A stretch of DNA of 64,000 nt, taken from contig NZ_CP009505.1 of assembly GCF_000970045.1 (NCBI RefSeq), positions 4,054,808-4,118,807 of the forward strand, in the 5' to 3' direction. Source of the stretch: Methanosarcina sp. MTP4. GTDB taxonomy: Archaea; Halobacteriota; Methanosarcinia; Methanosarcinales; Methanosarcinaceae. The translations under genes and the position numbers were made by a program. This document shows, piece after piece, positions 1 to 8,306 of this stretch. The first letter of the stretch is position 1, and the number at the start of each line of letters is the position of its first letter. Below the pieces are notes generated by a model. It was not told the origin of the DNA, did not search any database, and saw only the letters and a program-made list of their open reading frames with translations.

Positions 1-1354
1 TAAAGTGAGAAGGATTATTGCCCATTACAGCTTTCCACTGTTTCTGAGTAACAGGATACTTACTCAAAAGGAAAGACGTCTTAATCGTTACTTTGCGAAC
101 AGGCTGTTCATCGTTATACTCCTTCGACCCCATCATGAAATCCCCAACAGGGATTTTCACAAATTTCATGCCAATAGAGTTGCTGAGTTTCCTTTTTTCT
201 TCCATCTGCTTCCTCAGAATTTCCTTTTCGGCAGTAAAACAATTCTCGCATAGAGGTTTCTCCCCACGTTTTCTCTTTTCACGGAACCAGCTCTCGCATA
301 TCTGGCAAAATTGAGCTCCACATTTTCCGCACAATAAGGACCTGTTGGAGGAATCAATGAGGTTCATGCATAAAGGACACTCTCGTTTCCCATTTTCTGC
401 TTTTGAATCCTCTTTCATACTTCCCGTTTTCTGGTTTTCAGGAGAGGGTGACGGGGTCACAGGAGGGGGACTCACCTTGTTATCCTTCAAATTAGCACCC
501 AAAACTTCGATATGCAACTGCTCCACAAGAGAGTCACAGAGACGGAGGTACCGCGACTTGAATTCACTCATGTTGCCTTCGTCAAGAATGGTGAGTACTT
601 TGATGCCTTCATTTAGAAGAGGGTTAATACGTTTATCGGCAATCTCGGGAACCTTTTCGAAATTGGAATACAGCGAATTGAGTTTGTAAAGAAGGTCATC
701 CTTTCCAATGGGGCCGGAATGACAGTATTTGTAAAGGTCGTGTATCATCCGGAAACTGTTGGTGAAAACCTGGACCGACTTTGAAGAATAGCGGAATGAG
801 AGGCGTCTTTCGGCATAGATGGAAGCTTCATCCGGGTTGTTATCGAAGATCTGCCGAAATTCTCCGACCTTGCAGGAATAACGGAACATTTTTTCCCGGA
901 CGTCAATGGCTTCAACCCCCTGTGCAATGAACTTGCCGGAAATACCATATTCGTGCATCAGACCTTCCCGGCAGTTTACATCCACTTTGAAGAAAATACG
1001 GCGAGTCCCGCTGCCTACAATGGGAATTCCCAATTGTTTTGGAATGGAGAGGACGTATTTATCACTCCATGGGTCACGTTCACGTTTCTTAAGTTCAAAA
1101 CGCCGGTCTATGCCGTCAATGTAAGCGTCTGTGATGTTGAGGGCCTGGTGGTTGTAGAGTTCAACGGCCCACTGGTCGAGCAGGAGTTCTGAAGGGTTGT
1201 CTACACGCAGGATATACCAGTAAATAACAGGATTTTGCTTGTCTATCCACTGCCTGATGTTAGGCATAGCCCTGCCTTCGGGAGAATCAAAAACAAAATC
1301 TTTGAGGGCAGGGTCGTAGATGGTACGGGTGATCGCGATGGGATGAGAAGGCAT
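1..1354 (-). CDS. Zinc-ribbon / formylglycine-generating-enzyme-like (FGE-sulfatase) protein, C-terminus off the left edge
   Basis: The frame stays open for 451 codons from an ATG at 1354 to the window edge. An AGGAG ribosome site lies about 10 bases upstream of the ATG. Residues 1 to about 290 match no family I recognise. A Ser/Pro-rich linker follows, then a cysteine cluster (CPLC, CGKC, CQIC, CENC) that looks like a double zinc ribbon or RING-like fold. The sequence from about residue 390 onward (GMKFVKIPVGDFMMGS..., YPVTQKQWKAVMGNNPSHF) is the start of an FGE-sulfatase/SUMF1-type domain. Most such prokaryotic domains are not true sulfatase activators, and the catalytic cysteines would lie outside the window, so activity is unknown. 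It lies downstream of ramA on the same strand, but with a 230-base gap and its own ribosome site. Confidence 0.85.
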   Translation of the reverse strand, partial: MPSHPIAITRTIYDPALKDFVFDSPEGRAMPNIRQWIDKQNPVIYWYILRVDNPSELLLDQWAVELYNHQALNITDAYIDGIDRRFELKKRERDPWSDKYVLSIPKQLGIPIVGSGTRRIFFKVDVNCREGLMHEYGISGKFIAQGVEAIDVREKMFRYSCKVGEFRQIFDNNPDEASIYAERRLSFRYSSKSVQVFTNSFRMIHDLYKYCHSGPIGKDDLLYKLNSLYSNFEKVPEIADKRINPLLNEGIKVLTILDEGNMSEFKSRYLRLCDSLVEQLHIEVLGANLKDNKVSPPPVTPSPSPENQKTGSMKEDSKAENGKRECPLCMNLIDSSNRSLLCGKCGAQFCQICESWFREKRKRGEKPLCENCFTAEKEILRKQMEEKRKLSNSIGMKFVKIPVGDFMMGSKEYNDEQPVRKVTIKTSFLLSKYPVTQKQWKAVMGNNPSHF

Positions 1355-1470
1355 AGACGTTCAGCTCCTGGTAAGAAGAAATATAGAAGGGAACCACTTA
1401 TCAAATTTTGTATTTGTGAAAGGCTAAGATGGCAAAAAATGAAAAAAATAAGGTGGTAGAACTTGCTAAA

Positions 1471-1530
1471 AATGAAAAAATGAAAAAATGAAAAAATGAA
1501 AAAATGAAAAAAATGAAAAAATGAAAAAAT
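1471..1530. repeat. A-rich 8-9 bp tandem repeat (ATGAAAAA)
   Basis: About seven head-to-tail copies of ATGAAAAA(A) lie between ramA and the FGE-like gene. On the ramA transcript strand this is T-rich (TTTTTCAT), so it could act as an archaeal poly-U terminator for ramA. That role is inference. Confidence 0.7.
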
Positions 1531-1588
1531 GTCAAAAATGAGAAAAAGAGGGAGAAACGCCCTTTTGAGGACGATTCCTGAAAAAAAC

Positions 1589-3217
1589 TTATTTTGCTTC
1601 CTTGATCTGGAGGTTGGACATCTCGATAGCACCTTCGGGGCAGATGTTTACGCAGCGGCGGCAACTTGTTCCCAGGCACTTCTGGCTGTCGTATCTGGCT
1701 GTCCGCTTGCCTTCAGCGTCTTCGATTATTTCGATGGCGTTTTCGGGGCATTCTTTTTCGCATTTGTGGCAGTAGATGCACTTGCTCACGGGGACTTCGA
1801 GGTTGATTCCGATTTCTTTGAGGATGGCAAGGCCTTCTGCTCCCACTTCTTCTATATCTTTGCTGACCCGGCGTTCGATTGAGGCATGTTCCAGGGTTTC
1901 GGGGAGGACGGGGATGCCGTACATTTCGAGCATCTGGTTGTACATTTCAAGGGGCATACCCTGGGTCCAGTAGGAGAGTTCGCAGAGATAGAAGTTGTTG
2001 AAGGTTTCGCTGGTCGCCATCATGAGGTGGTCGGCAGTGATCCTTTTGGCGATCTTAATAACGTCTTCGAGCCTGGACCTGTCCATTACCAGTTCCCGGG
2101 CAAGGGCAAGGGAAGTGTTCCCAAACTGAACAATATTCTTTGCAAAACCAGGGGCAGCCCCGAGCTGGCGGGCATCTTCGGCATCCGCATAAGCCCCGGA
2201 GGCTCCGGACATGTAAGCGTATTCCAGGTCTTCATACTTGATGCCGGAGTCCACGATAAGGGTAAGGTGGGCTGCCCTGATTGCCCCAATTGCTTTTCCG
2301 GCTTCTTCCACATCCTTTTCGGTGATTTCGATATCAGGGCCAAGGACCAGTCTGCCGTTTGGCAGGGACGGGGACTTTTCGATAAGGCCGCTTTTCAGCG
2401 CCAGAGCAAAAGCCGAGATCACACCGGTGCCCGTTATGCCCACAGCTTCGTAGCCGTAGAACTCCTTTATGTCCCCGGTGAGAGGATTAATGAGATAAGC
2501 GTCCCTTTTTTCCATCTCCTTGTCAAGGACAATAATCCTCCAGTACTCCCCTTCGGGCTTTACATCGCAGATCGCTCCGGGGCTTGCGAGCATCCCGCAG
2601 CTTATTCCCTGTCCTTCAATGGCAGGACCGGCAGCTGCACTTGCCGTGATTATCCGCTCCCCGATCTTCAGGGCCATCTCGGCATTTGTCCCGTAATCAG
2701 TAACAAGAGCAGGTTTAGTCTGGTTCAGGAAGTCAGTTTCAAGCATCATTGCCAGGGCGTCTGCCCCGATCTCATGCTTGATTGCGGGAGGGACGATAAC
2801 TTCGCAGTTAGGCATATCCAGGTCTTTAAAGAGCTCGGAAGCTGGGAACACACGGGCGTCTCTTTTTACATTTTCCACGCCCAGCTTTTTCTGCTTGTTT
2901 TCTCCGGCGTATGCAAGGTCCCTGATTTCTATGTTCTGGAAAAGGGAAAGCTGGATAGGGTTTCCGCAAACAGCCAGCCGCTCTACTTCGGAGAAGTCAA
3001 TATCGAATTTAAGGAACATTCTCCTGATGGTTTCCAGTATCACCGCATGGGCCACATCCTCTCCGGTTGAGATCGCAAAGTCAAGGTGATCCATGACATT
3101 TCCACCGGGCAGGGGGTGCCCCATGGTAATAACCGTTTTAATGGTTTCTTTCGTTTCAAGCTCAATAAGCTGTGCTCGAAAACCGCTCGTACCCAAATCA
3201 AGTGCTATGCCGTACAT
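1589..3217 (-). CDS. ramA: Corrinoid reductive-activation protein RamA
   Basis: RamA reactivates methylamine corrinoid proteins by ATP-dependent reduction of inactive Co(II) to Co(I). The protein is 542 residues, the usual length. The N-terminal two thirds is an ASKHA-type ATPase domain (MYGIALDLGTSGFRA at the start; VTDYGTNAE in the middle). The last about 65 residues carry two ferredoxin-like clusters: CIYCHKCEKECP at about residue 480, and a variant CLGTSCRRCVNICP at about 517. I chose the ATG at 3217 because GAGGAG sits just upstream and the family starts there; the frame extends further to 3274. It is divergent from mtbA, whose product uses the corrinoid proteins RamA activates. Very secure. 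Confidence 0.95.
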   Translation of the reverse strand: MYGIALDLGTSGFRAQLIELETKETIKTVITMGHPLPGGNVMDHLDFAISTGEDVAHAVILETIRRMFLKFDIDFSEVERLAVCGNPIQLSLFQNIEIRDLAYAGENKQKKLGVENVKRDARVFPASELFKDLDMPNCEVIVPPAIKHEIGADALAMMLETDFLNQTKPALVTDYGTNAEMALKIGERIITASAAAGPAIEGQGISCGMLASPGAICDVKPEGEYWRIIVLDKEMEKRDAYLINPLTGDIKEFYGYEAVGITGTGVISAFALALKSGLIEKSPSLPNGRLVLGPDIEITEKDVEEAGKAIGAIRAAHLTLIVDSGIKYEDLEYAYMSGASGAYADAEDARQLGAAPGFAKNIVQFGNTSLALARELVMDRSRLEDVIKIAKRITADHLMMATSETFNNFYLCELSYWTQGMPLEMYNQMLEMYGIPVLPETLEHASIERRVSKDIEEVGAEGLAILKEIGINLEVPVSKCIYCHKCEKECPENAIEIIEDAEGKRTARYDSQKCLGTSCRRCVNICPEGAIEMSNLQIKEAK

Positions 3218-3903
3218 TTTTTTATTCTCCTCAATGTTTTCCCGAAGTGTGCATGATTTCGAGGCATCCGGCACTCTGGATTACCCCTTAAAGGATTGGA
3301 AATAAGAAGGGAAAGAATTCAAATCCGAATACTGGAACAGCAAGGGTTAAGATATATGGCCCTATATTTATATAACCGATAGTATATATTAGTATACCTG
3401 TTAGTATACCGACATGATTTTGCTTTCAGTCCTTGCTTTCAGTCCTTGATAAGTATTAAGCTCTTTATCGCAATTCCCTTTCCATTAATGAAAAGCCTTT
3501 TTGTTCCGAGAACTTTTCTAATTGGACCTGAAGCTTCAAACAAATATTCAAAACTTTACCAATTCGATTTTTTAATTAGAGTTTTCCAATTAGTTTTCCA
3601 TTAGAGTTTTCCAATTTTAGATACTGTTCAATTAACTATTTCAATTCAATTTTATTTTATATTTATGCCTGCATGCCTCAGTCTTTAGTTAAGCCAGCAA
3701 ATCATTATATACATTAATTTTTCCATAGTTATCAGACTGATATAACAAATGTACTTGTTTTCAGAGAATTTAAGGTCAATCAAGATTAAAATTGACATAT
3801 ATTTATAATATAACATTTAATCAATATACAATAATACATATTTATTTATACTATGATTTTTTGATATTAGTCGCTGTTCTTATACTAGAGAGAGGGAAAA
3901 TAA
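3218..3903. promoter_or_regulatory. ramA / mtbA divergent intergenic region
   Basis: This 686-base AT-rich spacer separates two divergent genes. On the minus strand, a TATA-like element at 3360-3377 (TTATATAAATATAG read leftward) suits ramA. Several TATA-like stretches on the plus strand (about 3790-3850) could serve mtbA, which is preceded by the purine-rich GAGAGAGGGAAAA ribosome site. No ORF in the spacer looks real. Confidence 0.6.
3380..3409 (-). promoter_or_regulatory. Phased TAGTATAY repeats next to the ramA TATA box
   Basis: TAGTATAT at 3380 and TAGTATAC at 3390 and 3402 are direct repeats spaced 10 and 12 bases. That places them on roughly the same helix face, immediately upstream of the putative ramA TATA element. 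They look like a transcription-factor site, but no factor can be named. Confidence 0.5.
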
Positions 3904-4923
3904 ATGACAGAATACACACCGAAAGAAAGGTTATATCGTGCATTAAGGAAACAGCCAGTTGACAGAATGCCTTCCGCCTGCTTCACACAGACGGCAACTG
4001 TTGAGCAGATGGAAGCTTGCGGAGCCCACTGGCCTGAAGCCCATGAAGACGCAGAGAAAATGGCAACTCTTGCGGAAGCTGGGCACACAGTCATCGGTTT
4101 TGAAGCTGTGAGAGTACCTTTTGACATTACCGCTGAAGCTGAGCTCTTCGGTTGCGGCATCAAAGCTGGCGACCACAAGCAACAGCCTTCGGTCATCAAG
4201 CACAGCGTAAAGAACCTGGAAGACCTCGACAAGATCAGGGACTATAGCCTTGACGAAGGCAGGGTATCCAAGGTCCTCGAAGCAGTCAAGATCCTCAGTG
4301 AAAAATACGGGAAAGAACTCCCGATCATCGGATCCATGATCGGTCCTTTCTCCCTTGCCCAGCATATCAATGGAGATGCCTGGTTCGGGAACCTTTTCAC
4401 AGGGGAACCCATTGTCGCCGAACTCCTTGACTTCTGCGCTGACTTCAACGTAGCATACGCAAAAGAAATGGTCAAGAACGGAGCAGACACCCTGGCCATC
4501 ATTGACCCCACCGCAAGCTACGAACTCATCGGCGGAGAATTCTACGAGAAATTCGCCCTCCCCTACCAGAAGAGGCTCGTGGACGCAATGAAGGAACTCG
4601 ATGTAGCCTCCGTCCTCCACATCTGCGGCAACACCACCAACGGGCTTGCAATCATGGAAAAGACCGGCGTGGAAGGAATCAGCGTGGACCAGAGAGTCGA
4701 CATCGCAACCGCAAAGGGCAACGTTGAAAACACACTCATTATCGGAAACCTCGACCCTGTAGCAAACCTCTGGAACGGCACTCCAGAAACCGTCGCCGAA
4801 GAATCCAAGAAGATTCTCGACGCAGGAGTCGGACTGCTTGCCCCTGGCTGCGGGATTGTCAGCATGACCCCTACCGCCAACCTTCAGAAGATGGTCGAGT
4901 GTACCATCAACTACAAATACTGA
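3904..4923 (+). CDS. mtbA: Methylcobamide:CoM methyltransferase MtbA (methylamine-specific)
   Basis: MtbA transfers the methyl group from methylated methylamine corrinoid proteins to coenzyme M, giving methyl-CoM for methanogenesis. The protein is 339 residues with a uroporphyrinogen-decarboxylase-like TIM-barrel fold. The family's zinc ligands are visible as His239-x-Cys241 (VLHICG) and Cys316 (APGCG). It starts with an ATG after GAGAGAGGGAAAATAA. The neighbours ramA and mtmCB favour MtbA over the methanol paralogue MtaA. A hairpin and T-run terminator follows directly. Confidence 0.93.
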   Translation: MTEYTPKERLYRALRKQPVDRMPSACFTQTATVEQMEACGAHWPEAHEDAEKMATLAEAGHTVIGFEAVRVPFDITAEAELFGCGIKAGDHKQQPSVIKHSVKNLEDLDKIRDYSLDEGRVSKVLEAVKILSEKYGKELPIIGSMIGPFSLAQHINGDAWFGNLFTGEPIVAELLDFCADFNVAYAKEMVKNGADTLAIIDPTASYELIGGEFYEKFALPYQKRLVDAMKELDVASVLHICGNTTNGLAIMEKTGVEGISVDQRVDIATAKGNVENTLIIGNLDPVANLWNGTPETVAEESKKILDAGVGLLAPGCGIVSMTPTANLQKMVECTINYKY

Positions 4924-4948
4924 ATAAATTGAACTGAAAAAATGTAAT

Positions 4949-4976
4949 GTCGGCTCTGAAGCCGACACCTTTTTTT
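4949..4976 (+). terminator. Hairpin plus T-run after mtbA
   Basis: A perfect 7-bp stem GTCGGCT/AGCCGAC with loop CTGA (4949-4966) is followed by seven T residues at 4970-4976. Confidence 0.8.
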
Positions 4977-5015
4977 AAATTTGCAGGGAAAGGCACTTTA
5001 GAGAAGAGCTATTTT

Positions 5016-5066
5016 GAGAAAAATGAATTCTCTGAGAAAATGAATTCTCTGAGAAAATGAATTCTC
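5016..5066. repeat. 17-bp tandem repeat GAGAAAATGAATTCTCT
   Basis: Three head-to-tail copies of GAGAAAATGAATTCTCT lie upstream of the presumed mtmCB promoter. Each copy contains the short palindrome GAGAATTC/GAATTCTC. Confidence 0.75.
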
Positions 5067-5752
5067 AGCTACTTTTACAAAAGCTTCTACTGGAGCCTGC
5101 GGTTTTCAACCTTCACATACCCCTTCCCGCCGGAAGAGAAAATAAACTCCTATTTATACATATCCATTTAATGGCCATTAAGACCGAATCAAATGGATGT
5201 GCTTCTAGTTAGTGTTCAGGCAGGCATGCAGACAAGGGTAAACCTGAAGCCTGAGAGATTTGGTATAAATAATTTTTGATTTAACTTACAGTTTAGTTAG
5301 TTTCAGAACCTGTCCAGACAAAAAATAGGAAGGTTTTCGCCTGAACATTTATCACAAAAAAGATTAAAAAAATATTTCACATTATAATATTATTAAATAT
5401 AGTAATCGCTTATATAGTAGAAGGCTAATGTTTAACATAAGTAATTGCTTTTGAGATAGAGAGTGATTACAGGGCAACGATATAGTTGGGATATATCGAA
5501 AAATCTGTTCATCCGTCCAGGATATGACAGGTAGAAAATATAGGATAAGAGTATCCAGAAAACCAATGTAAAAATCTGTTCACTAAATGCACAGGACCCT
5601 CATTCAGAAAATGAATCTCATGTAAAGGAATTTCAAAATGGCAAAACTCAGAAAAACCCATTCTGAGGAAATTCCGATATGGCAAAATTATGGGAACGAA
5701 TTTTCTGAGAAGAAATTCCAAAATAGCATGTGAATAGGAAACTGAGCAAATA

Positions 5753-5856
5753 AGAACCCCACTCAAATCGGCTACCGGAAGGTATAGGTAGCGGAGCTTA
5801 TGAGAACCCTACTCAAATCGGCTACCGGAAGGTATAGGTAACGGAAGGTAGCGGAG
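5753..5856 (+). repeat. 50-bp-period direct repeat in the mtmC leader
   Basis: ACTCAAATCGGCTACCGGAA followed by GGTATAGGTARCGGA occurs at 5761-5795 and again at 5811-5845 with one mismatch. A third partial GGTAGCGGAG follows. Both copies can fold (CCG...CGG and ACC...GGT pairs). They lie in the presumed transcribed leader about 110-200 bases before the mtmC start. Confidence 0.7.
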
Positions 5857-5962
5857 CGTGAGTCATTCCTCAGAGCATGAGTCGTTTTTATGTGTATCAG
5901 TGAGCATTGCGTTGCCCCAGAAAAACTGCGTGATAACGGAGTTTTGAAATGGAGGATTAAAA

Positions 5963-6616
5963 ATGGCAAACGAAGAAATGTTTGACAAGCTTCGCGACTC
6001 TATTGTTAATCAGGATATCGCGGGATGTGTACAGTTAACCCAGGAAGCTCTTTCTGCTGGAATCCCAGCACTTGATATTATCACAAAGGGCCTTTCTGCA
6101 GGGATGAAGATCGTCGGAGACAAGTTTGAAGCCGCCGAAATCTTCCTGCCCCAGATAATGATGTCTGCAAAAGCAATGAGCGGGGCAATGGAAATCCTTA
6201 CTCCCGAACTTGAGAAGACCAGGAAGGAAGGAGAAGAAACCGGGCTTGCAATCACTTTTGTTGCAGAAGGAGACATCCACGACATCGGGCACCGCCTTGT
6301 TTCAACCATGCTCGGAGCAAATGGTTTTGATATACTCGACCTCGGAACCGACGTCCTCAACGAGACTGTTGTAGAAGAGGTTGCAAAGCACAAGGGAGAA
6401 AAAGTCATTCTTGTAGGTTCCGCCCTTATGACCACCTCCATGCTCGGCCAGAAGGACCTCATGGATCTGCTCAGGGAAGAAAACCTGAGAGACAGCGTAA
6501 AGTGCATGTTCGGAGGAGCCCCTGTTTCTGAAGGCTGGATCGAAGAAATCGGAGCAGACGCAACCGCAGAGAACGCTGCAGAAGCCGCAAAAGTAGCACT
6601 TGAAGTTATGAAATAA
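5963..6616 (+). CDS. mtmC: Monomethylamine corrinoid protein MtmC
   Basis: MtmC carries the methyl group on its cobalt between MtmB and MtbA in the cytoplasm. It has 217 residues: an N-terminal four-helix cap (about 1-90), then a Rossmann-type cobalamin domain. The lower-axial ligand motif is D104-x-H106-x-x-G109 (GDIHDIG). A strong GGAGG lies 7 bases before the ATG. mtmB starts 15 bases after the stop, so the two are co-transcribed. Confidence 0.93.
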   Translation: MANEEMFDKLRDSIVNQDIAGCVQLTQEALSAGIPALDIITKGLSAGMKIVGDKFEAAEIFLPQIMMSAKAMSGAMEILTPELEKTRKEGEETGLAITFVAEGDIHDIGHRLVSTMLGANGFDILDLGTDVLNETVVEEVAKHKGEKVILVGSALMTTSMLGQKDLMDLLREENLRDSVKCMFGGAPVSEGWIEEIGADATAENAAEAAKVALEVMK

Positions 6617-6631
6617 TCGGGGGAACCAGAC

Positions 6632-8008
6632 ATGACATTCAGAAAATCATTTGATTGCTACGATTTCTACGACAGAGCAAAAGTCGGTGAGAAATGCACC
6701 CAGGACGACTGGGACCTCATGACAATTCCCATGAAGTCCATGGAGCTTAAGCAGAAGTACGGGCTTGACTTCAAGGGAGAGATCATCCCTACCGACAAGG
6801 ACATGATGGAAAAGCTCTTCCAGGCAGGGTTTGAGATGCTCCTCGACTGCGGTATCTACTGTACTGACACCCACAGGATCGTCAAGTACACCGAAGAAGA
6901 GATCTGGGACGCACTCAACAACATCCAGACGGAATTCACCCTCGGGACCGGTAGGGATTCAGTTCAGTTCAAGAAGAGAAGCATCGGAGACAAGAGGAAG
7001 CCAATTGTCCAGGGAGGTCCTACCGGGTCCCCGATTTCCGAAGAAGTCTTCATGCCAGTCCACATGAGCTACGCCCTGGAAAAGGAAGTAGACACCATTG
7101 TAGACGGTGTTATGACCTCCGTCCGCGGCAAGCCTCCAATTCCGGGAAGCCCCTATGAAGTCCTGGCATCAAAGACCGAAACCAGGCTCATCAAGCAGGC
7201 AGCAGCAATGGCCGGCAGGCCAGGCATGGGCATATAGGGCCCTGAGACCTCCCTGTCCGCTCAGGGAAACATTGCCTCTGACTGCTACGGTGGACAGATC
7301 TCCTCTGACAGCCACGAAGTCTCCCAGCTCAACGAGCTGAAGATCGACCTCGATGCAATCGCAGTAATTGCTCACTACAAAGGCAACAGCGATATTATCA
7401 TGGACGAACAGATGCCAATCTTTGGCGGATACGCCGGCGGCATTGAAGAGACCACAATCGTGGACATTGCAACCCACATCAACGCATTCGTCATGAGCAG
7501 CGCAAGCTGGCACCTTGACGGCCCTGTCCACATCCGCTGGGGATCCACCAACACCAGGGAAACCCTGACAATCGCAGGCTGGGCATGTGCAACTATCTCC
7601 GAGTTTACAGACATCCTCTCCGGGAACCAGTACTACCCATGTGCAGGCCCCTGTACCGAGATGTGTCTCCTCGAAGCTTCCGCCCAGTCCATGACTGACA
7701 CCGCTTCAGGCCGTGAAATCCTCTCCGGTGTGGCAGCCGCAAAGGGTGTCGTCACCGACAAGACCACAGGTATGGAAGCCAGGATGATGGGAGAAGTCGC
7801 AAGGGCAACCGCAGGCATGGACATCGCAGAAGTCAACGGAATCCTCGACAAGCTCGTCGGCCTCTACGAGAAGAACTATGCAAACGCACCCGCAGGCAAG
7901 ACCTTCCAGGAATGCTACGACGTTAAGACCGTAACACCCACGGACGAATACATGCAGGTCTACGACGGAGCAAGGAAGCAGCTCGAAGACCTCGGACTCG
8001 TATTCTAA
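6632..8008 (+). CDS. mtmB: Monomethylamine methyltransferase MtmB (pyrrolysine protein)
   Basis: MtmB methylates MtmC with monomethylamine, the first step of methylamine methanogenesis. The frame runs 6632-7234, meets TAG at 7235-7237 and continues in frame to TAA at 8006-8008. This gives 458 residues with pyrrolysine at 202, matching the family's length and amber position (flank RPGMGI-O-GPETS). Without amber decoding the product would be a 201-residue fragment. The sequence strongly resembles known MtmB (start MTFRKSFDCYDFYDRAKVGE). GGGGGA precedes the ATG. A hairpin and T-run terminator follows. Confidence 0.95.
7235..7266 (+). promoter_or_regulatory. mtmB: Amber (pyrrolysine) codon and downstream stem (PYLIS region)
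   Basis: TAG at 7235-7237 is followed by CCCTGA (7240-7245), which can pair with TCAGGG (7261-7266). A structure at this place in mtmB mRNAs has been called PYLIS. Published work suggests it is not strictly required for amber decoding, so any role is modest. Confidence 0.6.
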
Positions 8009-8035
8009 ACTGACATCCCTAAGGCAATAAACCCG

Positions 8036-8070
8036 GCCGGCGAGATAGCCTCGTCGGCTAATTTTTTTTT
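8036..8070 (+). terminator. Hairpin plus T-run after mtmB
   Basis: The stem GCCGGCGAG/CTCGTCGGC (9 pairs, one G-U) with loop ATAGC is followed by nine T residues at 8062-8070. It separates mtmCB from the permease unit. Confidence 0.8.
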
Positions 8071-8188
8071 AAAAACATGGGCAAAACCCTTAAATAAGTC
8101 AGACACGCTTGGTTTGGAATATTTTTAATGAATAGACAAAGGAATGCAAAAAAACACTGTTTAAAAACATATCGGGGGATATGAGAAA

Positions 8189-8290
8189 ATGGACATCTGG
8201 ACTATCATAAACGGTATGATATATCTCCTTGCTTTTGCATTGATGGCCTGGGTTTTGCTGGACGCCAGCAAGATTTCAAAAAGAAGCTGA
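8189..8290 (+). CDS. 33-residue single-pass membrane peptide upstream of the permease
   Basis: The ATG at 8189 opens 33 codons ending TGA at 8290. GGGGAT lies about 12 bases upstream. The peptide is MDIWTIINGM, then a hydrophobic run (IYLLAFALMAWVLL), then a short basic tail DASKISKRS: one inward-facing transmembrane helix. It ends 16 bases before the permease ATG, so it is probably co-transcribed and translationally linked. I know no family for it. It resembles small accessory subunits of transporters only in size and topology. Confidence 0.6.
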   Translation: MDIWTIINGMIYLLAFALMAWVLLDASKISKRS

Positions 8291-8306
8291 ATGAGAGAGG
8301 GATAAA

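Larger units (their letters stand above)
4977..5962 (+). promoter_or_regulatory. mtmC: mtmCB upstream region with probable long leader
   Basis: This stretch of nearly 1 kb has no credible gene. TATA-like ATATTATTAAATATAG and CTTATATAG lie at about 5388-5420. If either is the promoter, the leader before mtmC is about 500 nt. Methyltransferase genes of Methanosarcina are known for long 5' untranslated regions. The leader contains a 50-base-period duplication (5753-5856) and three imperfect GAAATTCCAAAATGGCAAAA-like segments (about 5630-5730). Confidence 0.6.

Noticed and set aside
1886-3070. 394-codon open frame on the plus strand opposite ramA
   Set aside because: It is the antisense shadow of ramA, which has full family similarity; the peptide shows no domain and no ribosome site.
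3943-4968. 341-codon frame on the minus strand opposite mtbA
   Set aside because: A shadow of the high-GC third positions of mtbA; no recognisable protein.
6632-7237. mtmB as a broken gene with a premature stop
   Set aside because: The stop is TAG at the family's pyrrolysine position and the frame continues without other damage.
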